Assembly: GCA_030066985.1 (NCBI GenBank)
Contig: JASJAN010000021.1
Span: forward strand, 62,001-126,000
Source: Desulfobacterales bacterium
Lineage (GTDB): Bacteria; Desulfobacterota; Desulfobacteria; Desulfobacterales; JAHEIW01
Direction: 5' to 3'
Length of the DNA: 64,000 nucleotides
The translations under genes and the position numbers were made by a program. Below are positions 27,304-35,544 of this stretch, piece after piece. Each line of letters starts with the position of its first letter. The stretch's first letter is position 1. The notes beneath the pieces are model-generated. The model saw only the letters and a program-made list of their open reading frames with translations, did no database searches and had not been told where the DNA came from.

Positions 27304-27741
27304 ATGGAATTTGCCTTTGCAACCGCCAAAGATGAAGAACGAATCAAACAGGTCTTGGCGGCCTGCGGCCTTGAGCACCGGGATATAAAACCGACACAGC
27401 TGCAGCATTTTTTGATGGTGCAAGATAACACAGAGCTGACGTTAAACGGTGTCGTGGGCCTTGAAATTAAAGGCCATGTCGGACTGCTGCGATCCCTGGC
27501 CGTTATGCATGCCCATCGTCAGCAGGGGCTGGCAACCCAATTGGTCAGCAAAATAGAGGCGTATGCCCGGCTGCAAAAAATTAATACGCTCTACTTGCTG
27601 ACATTAACAGCTGAGGCTTTTTTCACTGCAAAGGGGTATCACCAGATCGATCGAGTTTCTGCTCCTGCTGCCTTGCAGTCGACAGCTGAATTCAAGGACT
27701 TGTGCCCGCAAACTGCCGTATGCATGAAAAAGCATCTTTGA
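27304..27741 (+). CDS. arsN2: ArsN2-type GNAT acetyltransferase
   Basis: A 145-residue acetyltransferase of the group often found in arsenic-resistance operons. Diagnostic features: GLLRSLAVMHAHRQQGLATQLV, TLYLLTLTAEAFFTAKGY and the C-terminal TAEFKDLCPQTAVCMKKHL. ArsN1 acetylates phosphinothricin-like organoarsenicals; the role of ArsN2 is less certain. No ars genes lie nearby, so arsenic detoxification here is only suggested by family. Confidence 0.75.
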   Translation: MEFAFATAKDEERIKQVLAACGLEHRDIKPTQLQHFLMVQDNTELTLNGVVGLEIKGHVGLLRSLAVMHAHRQQGLATQLVSKIEAYARLQKINTLYLLTLTAEAFFTAKGYHQIDRVSAPAALQSTAEFKDLCPQTAVCMKKHL

Positions 27742-27799
27742 AAAGTAGATTGATGCCAGCATCCAACATGGTAGCGCTCAATAACCTGAGAGGAGAATG

Positions 27800-28003
27800 A
27801 TGAAGCAAGAGATTTTGGTCAAAATGCAAAAGGGGGTTTACTATCCGGGAAATCACCTGGGCAACAGAAAAGATCTGGATAATCTGGTTACCGAAGGTTT
27901 ATTGGAGCCGATGGATGGATCCTTTGTTTGCGGCCCGGACAACCAGCCCTCTTATTGCTTGACCGCTAAAGGCTGTCGTGAAAAGCGAAAAAATAACCGC
28001 TGA
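27800..28003 (+). CDS. small hypothetical protein, winged-helix-like
   Basis: A 67-residue protein starting MKQEILVKMQKGVYYPG and continuing RKDLDNLVTEGLLEPMDG, then YCLTAKGCREKRKN. The pattern 'separate low/second helix, LxxxGLL, then xYxLTxKG' resembles a winged-helix DNA-binding fold such as the MarR or PadR wing. That is inference from sequence rhythm. AGGAG is 4 nt before this ATG; an adjacent ATG is at 27797. It is followed by the uracil glycosylase gene. Confidence 0.6.
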   Translation: MKQEILVKMQKGVYYPGNHLGNRKDLDNLVTEGLLEPMDGSFVCGPDNQPSYCLTAKGCREKRKNNR

Positions 28004-28121
28004 GCAACCATCGCCACGTTAATGAATGTCGAAAACCTCAAAGTGTTTGACGAACACTTCAAATCGACCTACCTTATGATCAAAATCCCATTAGCCAATC
28101 AGATGTTGAAAAGCTGGTCCT

Positions 28122-28859
28122 ATGAACCATGATGTGAATCACCTTGAAACCATTGCCACCGACTTGGTCAAAGCGCTGCGTCCTTTAAAGTTCGGGCCAC
28201 CGATAAGTCATGTGTACAATCCACTTGAATATGCCCGGGATTCCTTAAAGCAATACCACAAAAAATTTGCTTCTGCTCCGAAAGAGGTATTGTTCCTGGG
28301 GATGAACCCGGGGCCGTGGGGCATGGCTCAAACCGGTATTCCGTTTGGTGAAATTCAGGCGGTTAGGAACTGGATGAAAATTCAAGCGCAGGTGGGAGCC
28401 CCTGCAAAAACGCATCCGAAGCGGCCTGTTTTAGGATTTGCCTGCAAAAAAAGAGAGGTCAGCGGGCAACGGCTGTGGGGATGGGCCCAAAAAAAATTTC
28501 GCACACCAGATCGATTTTTCAAGCGCTTTTTCGTAGCCAATTACTGTCCTCTGATTTTCATTGAAAACAGTGGGCGGAACCGAACACCGGACCAAATTCG
28601 TGTCGCCGAACGCAAGCCGCTGCTGGATATTTGCGACCAAGCACTGCGCCGCACCATCGACTTTTTTAAGCCGCGTTATGTCATCGGCGTCGGTAAATTC
28701 GCAGAAAAACGCGCCAGAACTGTGCTGGATCAACATGATATCAAAATCGGCATGATTGCCCATCCGAGCCCCGCTAATCCCCAAGCAAATCGCGGATGGG
28801 AACCGTTGATGGAAAAACAGCTCTCGGCAATGGGAATAAAGATCGGTTTAAAAAAATAG
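28122..28859 (+). CDS. SMUG1-type uracil-DNA glycosylase
   Basis: Removes uracil or oxidised pyrimidines from DNA for base-excision repair. A 245-residue member of UDG family 3: the active-site motif is LGMNPGPWGMAQTGIPFGE, and the DNA-binding motif is HPSPANPQANRGWEP near the C-terminus. Bacterial SMUG1 enzymes are known from Geobacter-like bacteria. The ATG overlaps a 36-codon frame of uncertain meaning. No signal peptide. Confidence 0.92.
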   Translation: MNHDVNHLETIATDLVKALRPLKFGPPISHVYNPLEYARDSLKQYHKKFASAPKEVLFLGMNPGPWGMAQTGIPFGEIQAVRNWMKIQAQVGAPAKTHPKRPVLGFACKKREVSGQRLWGWAQKKFRTPDRFFKRFFVANYCPLIFIENSGRNRTPDQIRVAERKPLLDICDQALRRTIDFFKPRYVIGVGKFAEKRARTVLDQHDIKIGMIAHPSPANPQANRGWEPLMEKQLSAMGIKIGLKK

Positions 28860-28916
28860 ATGGAGTGTTGGCGTATTGATATTTTTGAGCACCACTCCAG
28901 TACTCCATTGCTCCAG
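28860..28916. repeat. inverted repeat element, TGGAGT words (family G)
   Basis: ATGGAGTGTTGGCGTATTG (28860-28878) and CCACTCCAGTACTCCATTG (28892-28910, plus CTCCAG) are partly complementary with 13 nt between. It begins at the SMUG stop codon and ends 16 nt before the next gene's ATG. Confidence 0.6.
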
Positions 28917-28932
28917 AATTAAGATAAATCTT

Positions 28933-29514
28933 ATGAATTGCAGTCTTAAATATATCGCCGCAGTTTGTTTGCTTACCGGCTTGCTGGGTTGTGCCACAGC
29001 TAATGTGTATTATCCGGGTAAAATGTCAGCAGATCCCACTTCAGTGGAAGCGCAATCTAAAGCGCAGACATACTGGCAAAATGTAAGACGGCTTGAATGG
29101 GAATTGAATGCGCTGGGTCCTGAGGTTGACCCGTTGGAGTCAAGACGGGTGGCCGAAACGGCGATTCGTGAATCCGCTATACTGGCTGAAGAATACCAGC
29201 TGGTTCGTCCGGCGGTGGCCCATAATTTGCTGGTCGTAATGGGCATTAAAGAACGTGGGTTGTGCTATCAGTGGACGGAGGATCTGATGAAACGCCTCCA
29301 AGCGCTGGAATTAAAAAGCTTTCAACTCCACTGGGCAGTCGCCTATCGCGGCAGTAACCTGCGTGAGCATAACTGCGTTGTCATCAGCGTTGCGGGGCAA
29401 CCTTTTACCAGAGGGATCTTGTTGGACCCTTGGCGTCATTCAGGAAATTTATACTGGACCCCGGTTGTCAAAGACAGCTATCCCTGGGAGACAATCCCCC
29501 CCACCCAATGGTGA
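28933..29514 (+). CDS. lipoprotein of unknown function
   Basis: A 193-residue exported lipoprotein; the lipobox LLGC puts the modified Cys at 20. The mature protein has a helical segment with RRLEWELNALG and ESRRVAETAIRESA, then VMGIKERGLCYQWTEDL and a C-terminal HNCVVISV...GILLDPWR stretch. A Cys-His-Asp arrangement (Cys in GLCYQW, His in REHNC, Asp in LLDPWR) is reminiscent of papain-like or transglutaminase-fold proteins, but that is speculative. The ATG at 28933 was preferred to a TTG at 28876. Confidence 0.65.
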   Translation: MNCSLKYIAAVCLLTGLLGCATANVYYPGKMSADPTSVEAQSKAQTYWQNVRRLEWELNALGPEVDPLESRRVAETAIRESAILAEEYQLVRPAVAHNLLVVMGIKERGLCYQWTEDLMKRLQALELKSFQLHWAVAYRGSNLREHNCVVISVAGQPFTRGILLDPWRHSGNLYWTPVVKDSYPWETIPPTQW

Positions 29515-29600
29515 AGCAAAACCGGGCCGAATGCGGTTGGGGCTTAGAATATTCCCATAAAACGTTGCCTTCAGCTTAAACTCAGACCAGGAAAAACGTA

Positions 29601-30581
29601 ATGCCCAACCCACCAGACAATGTATTTGATCGCATTCAGGATGCAAAAAAGCGGCTGGACGGACAAGCCCATATGACCCCAATAATGACCTCACAAACGC
29701 TCGATCGAAAAGTGGGCGCTAAGGTTTACCTTAAATGCGAAAATTATCAACGTGTCGGGGCATTCAAATTTAGAGGCGCTTATAACGCCATGTCACGCCT
29801 TTCCGAAGAAGAGCGCCGGCGAGGTGTTATTACGCATTCATCTGGTAATCACGCCCAGGCGATTGCGCTGGTTGGCAACCTTTTGGGTGTCAAAACCACC
29901 ATTGTCATGCCGCAGGATGCACCGGCCACCAAACGGGCTGCCACCGAAGCATACGGGGCAGACATTGTTGAATACGATCCCGCTAAAACCACCCGCGAAG
30001 AGATCTCGCTGGGTCTCAAACAACAGCACGGTTATATTTTGATACCGCCCTATGACCATATTGATATCGTTGCCGGCCAGGGAACTGCGGCGCTCGAATT
30101 TTTCGATCAGGTCGAGTCGCTGGATATGCTGCTGGTGCCGTGCGGCGGTGGCGGTTTGCTGAGTGGCTCAGCCATCGCGGCGAAAGGAATGAATCCCGCT
30201 TGCAGGGTCATCGGTATCGAACCGCAATTGGCTGATGACGCCACCCGCTCCTTTCAGACCGGAAAACTTCACCGTGTTAAAAATCCGCCCACCATCGCGG
30301 ATGGGACCCGCACGCCTTCGCTGGGAGAAAATGTCACCTTTCCGCTGATACTCAAATATGTGGATGATATGAAAACCGTCTCGGAAGCGGCAATTATCGA
30401 AGCGGTACAGTTTTTATTTTACCGCATGAAGCTGGTTGTTGAGCCCTCGGGCGCTTTAGGTGTCGCAGCGCTGTTAAGCGCCAGCGTGGTGCCGCAAGGC
30501 CGCTTGGGTGTCATCATCAGCGGCGGCAACATCGATGGTCCTACGATGAAAACCATTTTGGATGCTGAGACAGCGCTTTAG
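29601..30581 (+). CDS. threonine/serine dehydratase-family PLP enzyme
   Basis: Fold-type II PLP enzyme of 326 residues that deaminates threonine or serine to the 2-oxo acid, or racemises serine. The PLP lysine lies in GAFKFRGAYNA, the cofactor-phosphate loops are THSSGNHAQAIAL and PCGGGGLLSG. It lacks the C-terminal ACT-like regulatory domain of biosynthetic IlvA, so it matches the catabolic threonine dehydratase/serine racemase type and is unlikely to be isoleucine-inhibited through that domain. Monocistronic. Confidence 0.88.
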   Translation: MPNPPDNVFDRIQDAKKRLDGQAHMTPIMTSQTLDRKVGAKVYLKCENYQRVGAFKFRGAYNAMSRLSEEERRRGVITHSSGNHAQAIALVGNLLGVKTTIVMPQDAPATKRAATEAYGADIVEYDPAKTTREEISLGLKQQHGYILIPPYDHIDIVAGQGTAALEFFDQVESLDMLLVPCGGGGLLSGSAIAAKGMNPACRVIGIEPQLADDATRSFQTGKLHRVKNPPTIADGTRTPSLGENVTFPLILKYVDDMKTVSEAAIIEAVQFLFYRMKLVVEPSGALGVAALLSASVVPQGRLGVIISGGNIDGPTMKTILDAETAL

Positions 30582-30749
30582 GCGTTTGGGTTTGAGATTT
30601 AATTGATTGACATCGGCCTGTGACAGTACCTTGACTTTGGACAAAGTTTGAATCTGGTAAGCCTTAACATAACGAAGCCAACCGGAGTTTGCAGATCCAT
30701 CTATTCTGTGCTTAAATGAAATGAACGGATACAAAATGGAGTTTGCGCA

Positions 30750-31082
30750 ATGAAAAAAATGTTAGCCATAGCCGCCATCCAGGCATCGCTGATTCTGACG
30801 GCAAACAATTCCCATGGATTTGACATCATGAACCTGCGGGATCAGTCGACACTCAGATGCCCGGGAGGTATCGTTGCGCGTGGCGATTCAGATACTGATG
30901 TGCAGCGCCGATGCGGAGAGCCAATAAAGGTAGCTTATCGACAGGATTTTGGCCCCATTTGGATCTATCATTTCGGCCAGGGCAGATTCATGTACTACCT
31001 GGCTTTCTTGCATGGAAATTTACAGCGAATTGCAAGCGCTAGATGCAACCCCAATAAAGCCGAATGTTTGGATATCAGATGA
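30750..31082 (+). CDS. exported DUF2845 protein
   Basis: A 110-residue secreted protein with a signal peptide (residues 1-23, ending SHGF). The mature part matches DUF2845: CPGGIVARGDSDTDVQRRCGEP, then FGPIWIYHFGQGRFMYYLAFLHGNLQRI. These are small periplasmic proteins of unknown function with a conserved Cys pair, present here. ATGGAGTT precedes the start at a distance. Alone in its unit. Confidence 0.78.
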   Translation: MKKMLAIAAIQASLILTANNSHGFDIMNLRDQSTLRCPGGIVARGDSDTDVQRRCGEPIKVAYRQDFGPIWIYHFGQGRFMYYLAFLHGNLQRIASARCNPNKAECLDIR

Positions 31083-31457
31083 TCCTTCGCATGTTGGAAA
31101 TACGATTAAGGATTGAGATATCTTTGCCGTATCCATATTTTTGCACCCTCAACAAATTGGTAACTTTCATATTCAATCACATGCCATTGCTTAGTTTGCG
31201 TGCTGGTCATTGATCGCCTACCGCGGAGTGGCCTCTATACCCCCTACCCTTTGATCTTTTTTTCGATCCTCTGCCTTCAGTTCTCTGTTTTCTGGCATTT
31301 GACGGCCGCACACCGCAGCGTTTACGGTATCTGCGATTGCAGAGATCCTACATTTCCGCAACGCGAAGCTATTGACTTAAGATGGGTCGTGCATAGTTTT
31401 TTGGACAGTCTATTTTAAGGAAAGCGACTACATTTTCAGATAAAAGGGAGATCTCAG
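31083..31457. other. 375-nt intergenic stretch
   Basis: No convincing gene is seen; the open frame at 31200 has poor composition and no ribosome site. A possible promoter for the selenoprotein gene lies at its right end. Confidence 0.4.
31372..31399 (+). promoter_or_regulatory. possible sigma-70-type promoter for the Sec peroxiredoxin
   Basis: TTGACT at 31372-31377 and TAGTTT at 31394-31399 are separated by 16 nt and lie 59 nt before the ATG. The -10 match is weak. Confidence 0.3.
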
Positions 31458-32105
31458 ATGAGCCTACAAGCAAAGCTTGATGAATATAAAGTCAATTTCA
31501 AGAAAACAGCGCCGGCCGATGTGCAAAAGACCATGCAGCAGGCGGCTGAAGAGCTAAGAAACTCCAAGATCCTGGAACACACCTTAAAATCAGGCAATAA
31601 AGCACCTCATTTTGAACTGGAAAACGCTGAAGGCCAAATGGTACGATCAGAGGATATCCTGTCGCAACGGTTAATGGTGCTGACTTTTTACCGTGGCCGC
31701 TGGTGACCGTACTGCAATATTGAGCTGGAGGCTCTGCAAAGCCACTTGGAAAAGTTCAATGCCCTGGGGGCTGAACTAATTGCCATTTCTCCCCAGATCA
31801 TCAAATTCAGCCGCACCTTGAAAAAATCTAAAAAGCTGACATTTGAGATTCTCGGCGATCCGGGCAATCAGGTTGCCGGTCAATTCGGGCTGGTGCATAG
31901 CGTGCCCGAATATTTGAGAAGCATTTATTTGCAGTTCGGCATCGACCTGCCGCGATACAACGCAGACGAATCCTGGACACTGCCCCTGGCGGCTCGATTC
32001 ATTATTGACCGACAAGCGGTTATACGATACGCAGAAACAGATACGGACTACCGGGTAAGGCCCGAACCGGAACATACCCTCAATGCATTAGAAGCTTTAA
32101 TTTAA
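31458..32105 (+). CDS. selenocysteine-containing peroxiredoxin-like protein
   Basis: A 215-residue AhpC/TSA-type thiol peroxidase in which the TGA at 31704-31706 is read as selenocysteine (residue 83). The motif reads FYRGRW-U-PYCNIELE, where relatives have RGxWCPYC, so Sec replaces the peroxidatic Cys with a resolving Cys86. Downstream similarity continues (LGAELIAISPQ, FEILGDPGNQVAGQFGL, PLAARFIIDRQ). The hairpin at 31713-31738 fits a bacterial SECIS. AAGGGAGATCTCAG is the ribosome site. Reading it as a pseudogene or two genes (31458-31706 and 31746-32105) is less likely. It is 3 nt before the adenosyltransferase gene. Confidence 0.88.
31713..31738 (+). promoter_or_regulatory. bacterial SECIS hairpin of the Sec peroxiredoxin
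   Basis: TGCA (31713-31716) plus GAGC (31722-31725) pair with GCTC plus TGCA (31731-31738), leaving a 5-nt bulge and a TGGAG loop. The loop GG starts 21 nt after the UGA, within the 16-37 nt range described for bacterial SECIS elements. Confidence 0.65.
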
Positions 32106-32108
32106 ATC

Positions 32109-32678
32109 ATGACGAAGATTTACACCGGAACCGGCGACAAAGGCAAAACCAGTTTATTCAGCGGCGAACGCATATCAAAAGCTGATGACCAAATCGACGC
32201 TTACGGTGATCTGGATGAGCTCAACTCAATCCTGGGTGCCCTGGCAGCCCACCTTTCCGCAGAAGAAAAACTGGTTGTTGAACTGCAGCAAATCCAATCA
32301 GACCTTCTTCAGGCTGGGTCCTGGCTTGCCACCCGCCCGGGCTCTGCCGCGATTGATTCCCTTGAAGAAATAACGGCGGAGCAAATTGTTTTTTTAGAAG
32401 AAGCCATTGACCGCTACCAAAAAGAACTGCCGGAGCTAAAGGCATTTATACTGCCGGGCGGCCATATCACTGCTGCCTGGTCCCATGTCGCACGGACGGT
32501 TTGCCGCCGCTGTGAACGCAAAGCAATAGCGCTTATGGGCCAGCACGCAAAGGCAAAAACTGACGCGCCCTATCAACGCGTCTTGGTTTTTTTAAATCGC
32601 CTGTCGGATTATTTGTTTGTGTTGGCCCGTCATTGCAATCACCTTCATGGTGTTGCAGATAAACCCTGGAAACCCTGA
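32109..32678 (+). CDS. PduO-type cob(I)alamin adenosyltransferase
   Basis: Transfers adenosyl from ATP to cob(I)alamin, making coenzyme B12. A 189-residue member: N-terminal ATP motif IYTGTGDKGKTSLFSGERI, YGDLDELNSILG, and the C-terminal helix VCRRCERKA with LNRLSDYLFVLAR. Three nucleotides separate it from the Sec peroxiredoxin, so the two are in one operon; the flavin reductase follows and could supply reduced cob(I)alamin, an attractive but unproven link. Confidence 0.95.
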   Translation: MTKIYTGTGDKGKTSLFSGERISKADDQIDAYGDLDELNSILGALAAHLSAEEKLVVELQQIQSDLLQAGSWLATRPGSAAIDSLEEITAEQIVFLEEAIDRYQKELPELKAFILPGGHITAAWSHVARTVCRRCERKAIALMGQHAKAKTDAPYQRVLVFLNRLSDYLFVLARHCNHLHGVADKPWKP

Positions 32679-32691
32679 GGTCATTTCCAAT

Positions 32692-33351
32692 TTGAAAACC
32701 CATGTAGCAACCCATTCTGCTGTCCTGCTGAAACGTCATTGGATTTCGGCGAAAACATTTGAAATCATAATCAGCAAGCCGCCCGGGTTTGAATTTGAGC
32801 CGGGCCAGCGCATCAGTTTGAGCTTGGGTGGGCATGCAAGAGATTACTCCATCGCATCGGCAGCAAATGAGCCTGAGCTGATATTTTGTATCCGCAGCGT
32901 AGCCGGCGGTAAATTATCCACGCTTCTCAGCGTCGCTGATATCGGGACTCCTCTTTCTGTTAATGGCCCCCACGGTTATTTTAGTTTCAAATCCTCTTCT
33001 CGACCGGCGGTGTTTGTGGCAACCGGCACCGGCATTGCACCATTTTGCTCAATGTCTCGTTCAGGTATATCAGACTTTACGCTTCTGCATGGTGTCCATT
33101 TAACGGAAGATCTCTATTATGCGAATCAGTTTCAACAAAATGCCCGCACCTATGTTCCCTGCCTGACGGAAACCGCTCAACTACCGCAAAATGCGTTTAA
33201 AGGAAAGGTCACTGAATATCTTGAACAGCATTTGGCTTCCGGTGCCTATGATTTTTACCTTTGCGGTCGGCATGAAATGATCAGAGATGCCACCCTGATC
33301 ATCGATGAGCGCTTCCCCGATTCTCTGGTATACACTGAGATGTTCTACTGA
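32692..33351 (+). CDS. ferredoxin-NADP reductase-like flavoprotein
   Basis: A 219-residue reductase of the FNR superfamily: FAD-binding motif ARDYSIASAANE (family RxYSxxS), VNGPHGYFSF, then the NAD(P)-binding part ATGTGIAPFCSM and YLCGRHEMIRDA, ending YTEMFY. No iron-sulfur domain is attached, so it needs an external electron partner. A TTG at 32692 with GAGGT 9 nt before it is the likely start; upstream starts lie inside the adenosyltransferase gene. Cobalamin reduction is possible from context. Confidence 0.78.
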   Translation: MKTHVATHSAVLLKRHWISAKTFEIIISKPPGFEFEPGQRISLSLGGHARDYSIASAANEPELIFCIRSVAGGKLSTLLSVADIGTPLSVNGPHGYFSFKSSSRPAVFVATGTGIAPFCSMSRSGISDFTLLHGVHLTEDLYYANQFQQNARTYVPCLTETAQLPQNAFKGKVTEYLEQHLASGAYDFYLCGRHEMIRDATLIIDERFPDSLVYTEMFY

Positions 33352-33360
33352 AGCTAAAGC

Positions 33361-33789
33361 TTCAGGGTTCCGGGTTCTGGGTTCAGGGGTTCAGAGGTTA
33401 GCGCCCGGCCGGCAGTTAGCGACTGCCACCGTATAATTTTTGTAACATGTCGTTTTCCGGCCTGGTGTGCAGTTTGGAGGTTCTGACGTGCTGCTTTACG
33501 GCCTGACCTGCTTGGCCGGCAAAGCTCGATGGAGCGACGCCGGATCGTTTTGCGGCTTAATGTGTCCAATATGGGTCAGAGGTTAGTAATACGTACCACC
33601 TGATTGCACCTTATAGTTCACTGGCTACCTGTTAATGTTAACTGGCACTGGCATTTGGCTGCTGGCAAGAAGCCGCTGAGTGGTAGATATTTGGCAGCAG
33701 CCAGAGACCGGTAGCCAGATGCCAAAAATGCGAAACCCAGAACCTTGAACCTCTTAATTTTGAACCTTTGAACCCTGAACCTATGAACC
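33361..33789. repeat. composite intergenic repeats (families B and C)
   Basis: The 518-nt gap at 33352-33869 has no gene. Family B arms lie at 33361-33399 (GGGTTCCGGGTTCTGGGTTC) and 33739-33789 (TTTGAACCCTGAACC and more). Between them a family C inverted pair (CTGGC words 33605-33664, GCCAG words 33690-33722) is nested. A 200-nt stretch of unrelated sequence (33400-33600) separates the parts. Confidence 0.7.
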
Positions 33790-33869
33790 CGATAGAAAAA
33801 GTAGGTATTGATCTTGGCGTTTTTTCTGGCTAACTTACCCCCAGGACACACATAACACAAGGAGGCAGT

Positions 33870-34892
33870 ATGAAGTTTGAAGCTATTGAACGCGAAACTG
33901 TTATACTCGATCCGAATAACAACATGCAGCGCCGCACGATTCCCAGTGAAATCCGCAAAGACCCGCTGACTGGCAGGACCTCGCGTATCTGTCACTTCAT
34001 GCCCCTAAAATGGGAAAAACCGGATTTCGATCAACTGGTGGCCGGCACCCAGGAATTCTGCCCCTTTTGCCCGGATAAGGTCATGAAGGTCACCCCCTGT
34101 TTCCCGGAGGATATCATACCCGAAGGTCGTATGGTGTTAGACGACAAAGTTCTGTTTCCCAACATTGCTCCCTATGACAGCCTGGGCGCCTGCGCCACCT
34201 TCAGCGGCCAGCACTTTATTCCCATGACCGACATCACCTCCGGTCACATTGTGGATGCCTTTCGCCTGGCAATACAGTTTTTTCAGCGGGTAGATGAAAT
34301 CAACCATCCCGAATCCGTATACCACCTAATTAACTGGAATTATATGCCCGCTTCCGGCAGTTCGCTCATTCACCCGCACCTGCAGGTCTTTGCCTCTGCC
34401 TACGCGCCCCATCTGTTGCACGAGGAGCTGGCCTGCGCCAGAACGTATTTCCAGCAGCAGGGAACCAATTACTGGGATGATCTGGTAAAAACGGAGGAAA
34501 CAGATGGCCAACGCTTTCTGGGACAAATTGGCCGCAGCAGCTGGCTGACCGTATTTGCACCATTGGGGGTCGCCGGAGATGTCATCGCGGTTGTCGACTC
34601 GGCCAACTGTACCCTGGATTTGACCGCTGAAGATATTGAAAACCTGGCACACGGGCTGACAAAGCTGATGATCGCCTACGATCAAATGGGTGTTTACAAT
34701 TTTAATATGAATTTTTTCCCCGGCGCCCAGGGGAATGAACATGCCCGTTTTCATTTGGTGTTTTCACCACGCACCTTTTTCAACCAAGCCTTGGGAACCC
34801 CCGATGTCGGCGCATTGCGTAATCTATACAACGAAGGCATCTGTATGGCTTTTCCGGAAGAGATCAATGAAAAGCTAAAACTTGAATTTTAA
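33870..34892 (+). CDS. galactose-1-phosphate uridylyltransferase-like HIT protein
   Basis: A 340-residue two-domain protein of the GalT branch of the HIT superfamily. The first domain has a zinc-site pair CPFC; the active-site motif is SSLIHPHLQVFAS (His-Pro-His-x-Gln as in GalT). A second HIT-like half follows with FFPGAQGNEHARFHLVFSP. GalT forms UDP-galactose via a uridylyl-His intermediate; the real substrate might instead be another nucleoside diphosphate compound such as ADP-sulfate or Ap4A. CAAGGAGGCAGT is the ribosome site. It precedes the nitroreductase by 15 nt. Confidence 0.82.
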   Translation: MKFEAIERETVILDPNNNMQRRTIPSEIRKDPLTGRTSRICHFMPLKWEKPDFDQLVAGTQEFCPFCPDKVMKVTPCFPEDIIPEGRMVLDDKVLFPNIAPYDSLGACATFSGQHFIPMTDITSGHIVDAFRLAIQFFQRVDEINHPESVYHLINWNYMPASGSSLIHPHLQVFASAYAPHLLHEELACARTYFQQQGTNYWDDLVKTEETDGQRFLGQIGRSSWLTVFAPLGVAGDVIAVVDSANCTLDLTAEDIENLAHGLTKLMIAYDQMGVYNFNMNFFPGAQGNEHARFHLVFSPRTFFNQALGTPDVGALRNLYNEGICMAFPEEINEKLKLEF

Positions 34893-34907
34893 AGGAGGAA
34901 AACCACA

Positions 34908-35486
34908 ATGGAATTTATGGAAGTGATTAAATCCCGCAGAAGTTGCCGTGCATTTGAACCGGATCCGGTCCCCCAGGAACAACTGGCCGCCATCATGGAA
35001 GCCGGTCAATGGGCGCCAAGCCCTCTGCACGCCCTGCCCTGGGAATATATTGTCGTCACCGATCCCGGTGTTAAAGCAAAAATCAAAGAGGTTTCCGAAG
35101 CAGCCAAACAGGCTGTTTTAGATGGTGGCGGACCGGGGTTTGCAGCCAAATACCCAATGGATTTTTTGGAACAGGCGCCCGTGCTAATTGTTGTGGTTTT
35201 TGATCCGACGAAAAAGGGATTAGGAGACTTTTTTAATCAGAAATACGGCGCCATACAGGCAGTTTCAGCCTGCGTTCAAAACATGATGCTGGCCGCTGCG
35301 GAATATGGATTGGGGTCGTTATTTTTTACCTGGTTTGATCCTGATAAAATGCAACCGGTTTTAAACATCCCGCAAAATCTCGAAATTGCAGCGATCATTC
35401 CGATTGGAAAACCCAAAGGAGAGGTAAAGGCGCCGCCCCGCCCTGAGCCAAAGGTTCATTACGAGGGATTTAGCGCCTCTGAATAA
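34908..35486 (+). CDS. nitroreductase-family flavoprotein
   Basis: A 192-residue FMN enzyme: IKSRRSCRAFEPDPVP binds FMN, QWAPSPLHALPWEY is the second contact and AAAEYGLGSLFFTW the family helix. Reduces nitro compounds, quinones or flavins with NAD(P)H. AAAGGAGGAAAACCACA is a very strong ribosome site. It shares a transcript with the GalT-like gene and converges with the acyl-CoA synthetase. Confidence 0.9.
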   Translation: MEFMEVIKSRRSCRAFEPDPVPQEQLAAIMEAGQWAPSPLHALPWEYIVVTDPGVKAKIKEVSEAAKQAVLDGGGPGFAAKYPMDFLEQAPVLIVVVFDPTKKGLGDFFNQKYGAIQAVSACVQNMMLAAAEYGLGSLFFTWFDPDKMQPVLNIPQNLEIAAIIPIGKPKGEVKAPPRPEPKVHYEGFSASE

Positions 35487-35544
35487 TGCAGTTTTAGGGT
35501 ACAGGGCTGCCGGCATGGGGCCCGGTCATAAGGCGGCACCGACC

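Noticed and set aside
28022-28132. A 36-codon frame overlapping the SMUG start by 11 nt
   Set aside because: It is too short to judge, has no clear ribosome site and shows no recognisable motif; it could be a leader or remnant.
31458-31706. Reading the peroxiredoxin gene as a pseudogene or as two genes split at 31706
   Set aside because: The only disruption is a TGA at the catalytic Cys position, similarity continues through it in frame, and a SECIS-like hairpin follows, so selenocysteine is the better explanation.
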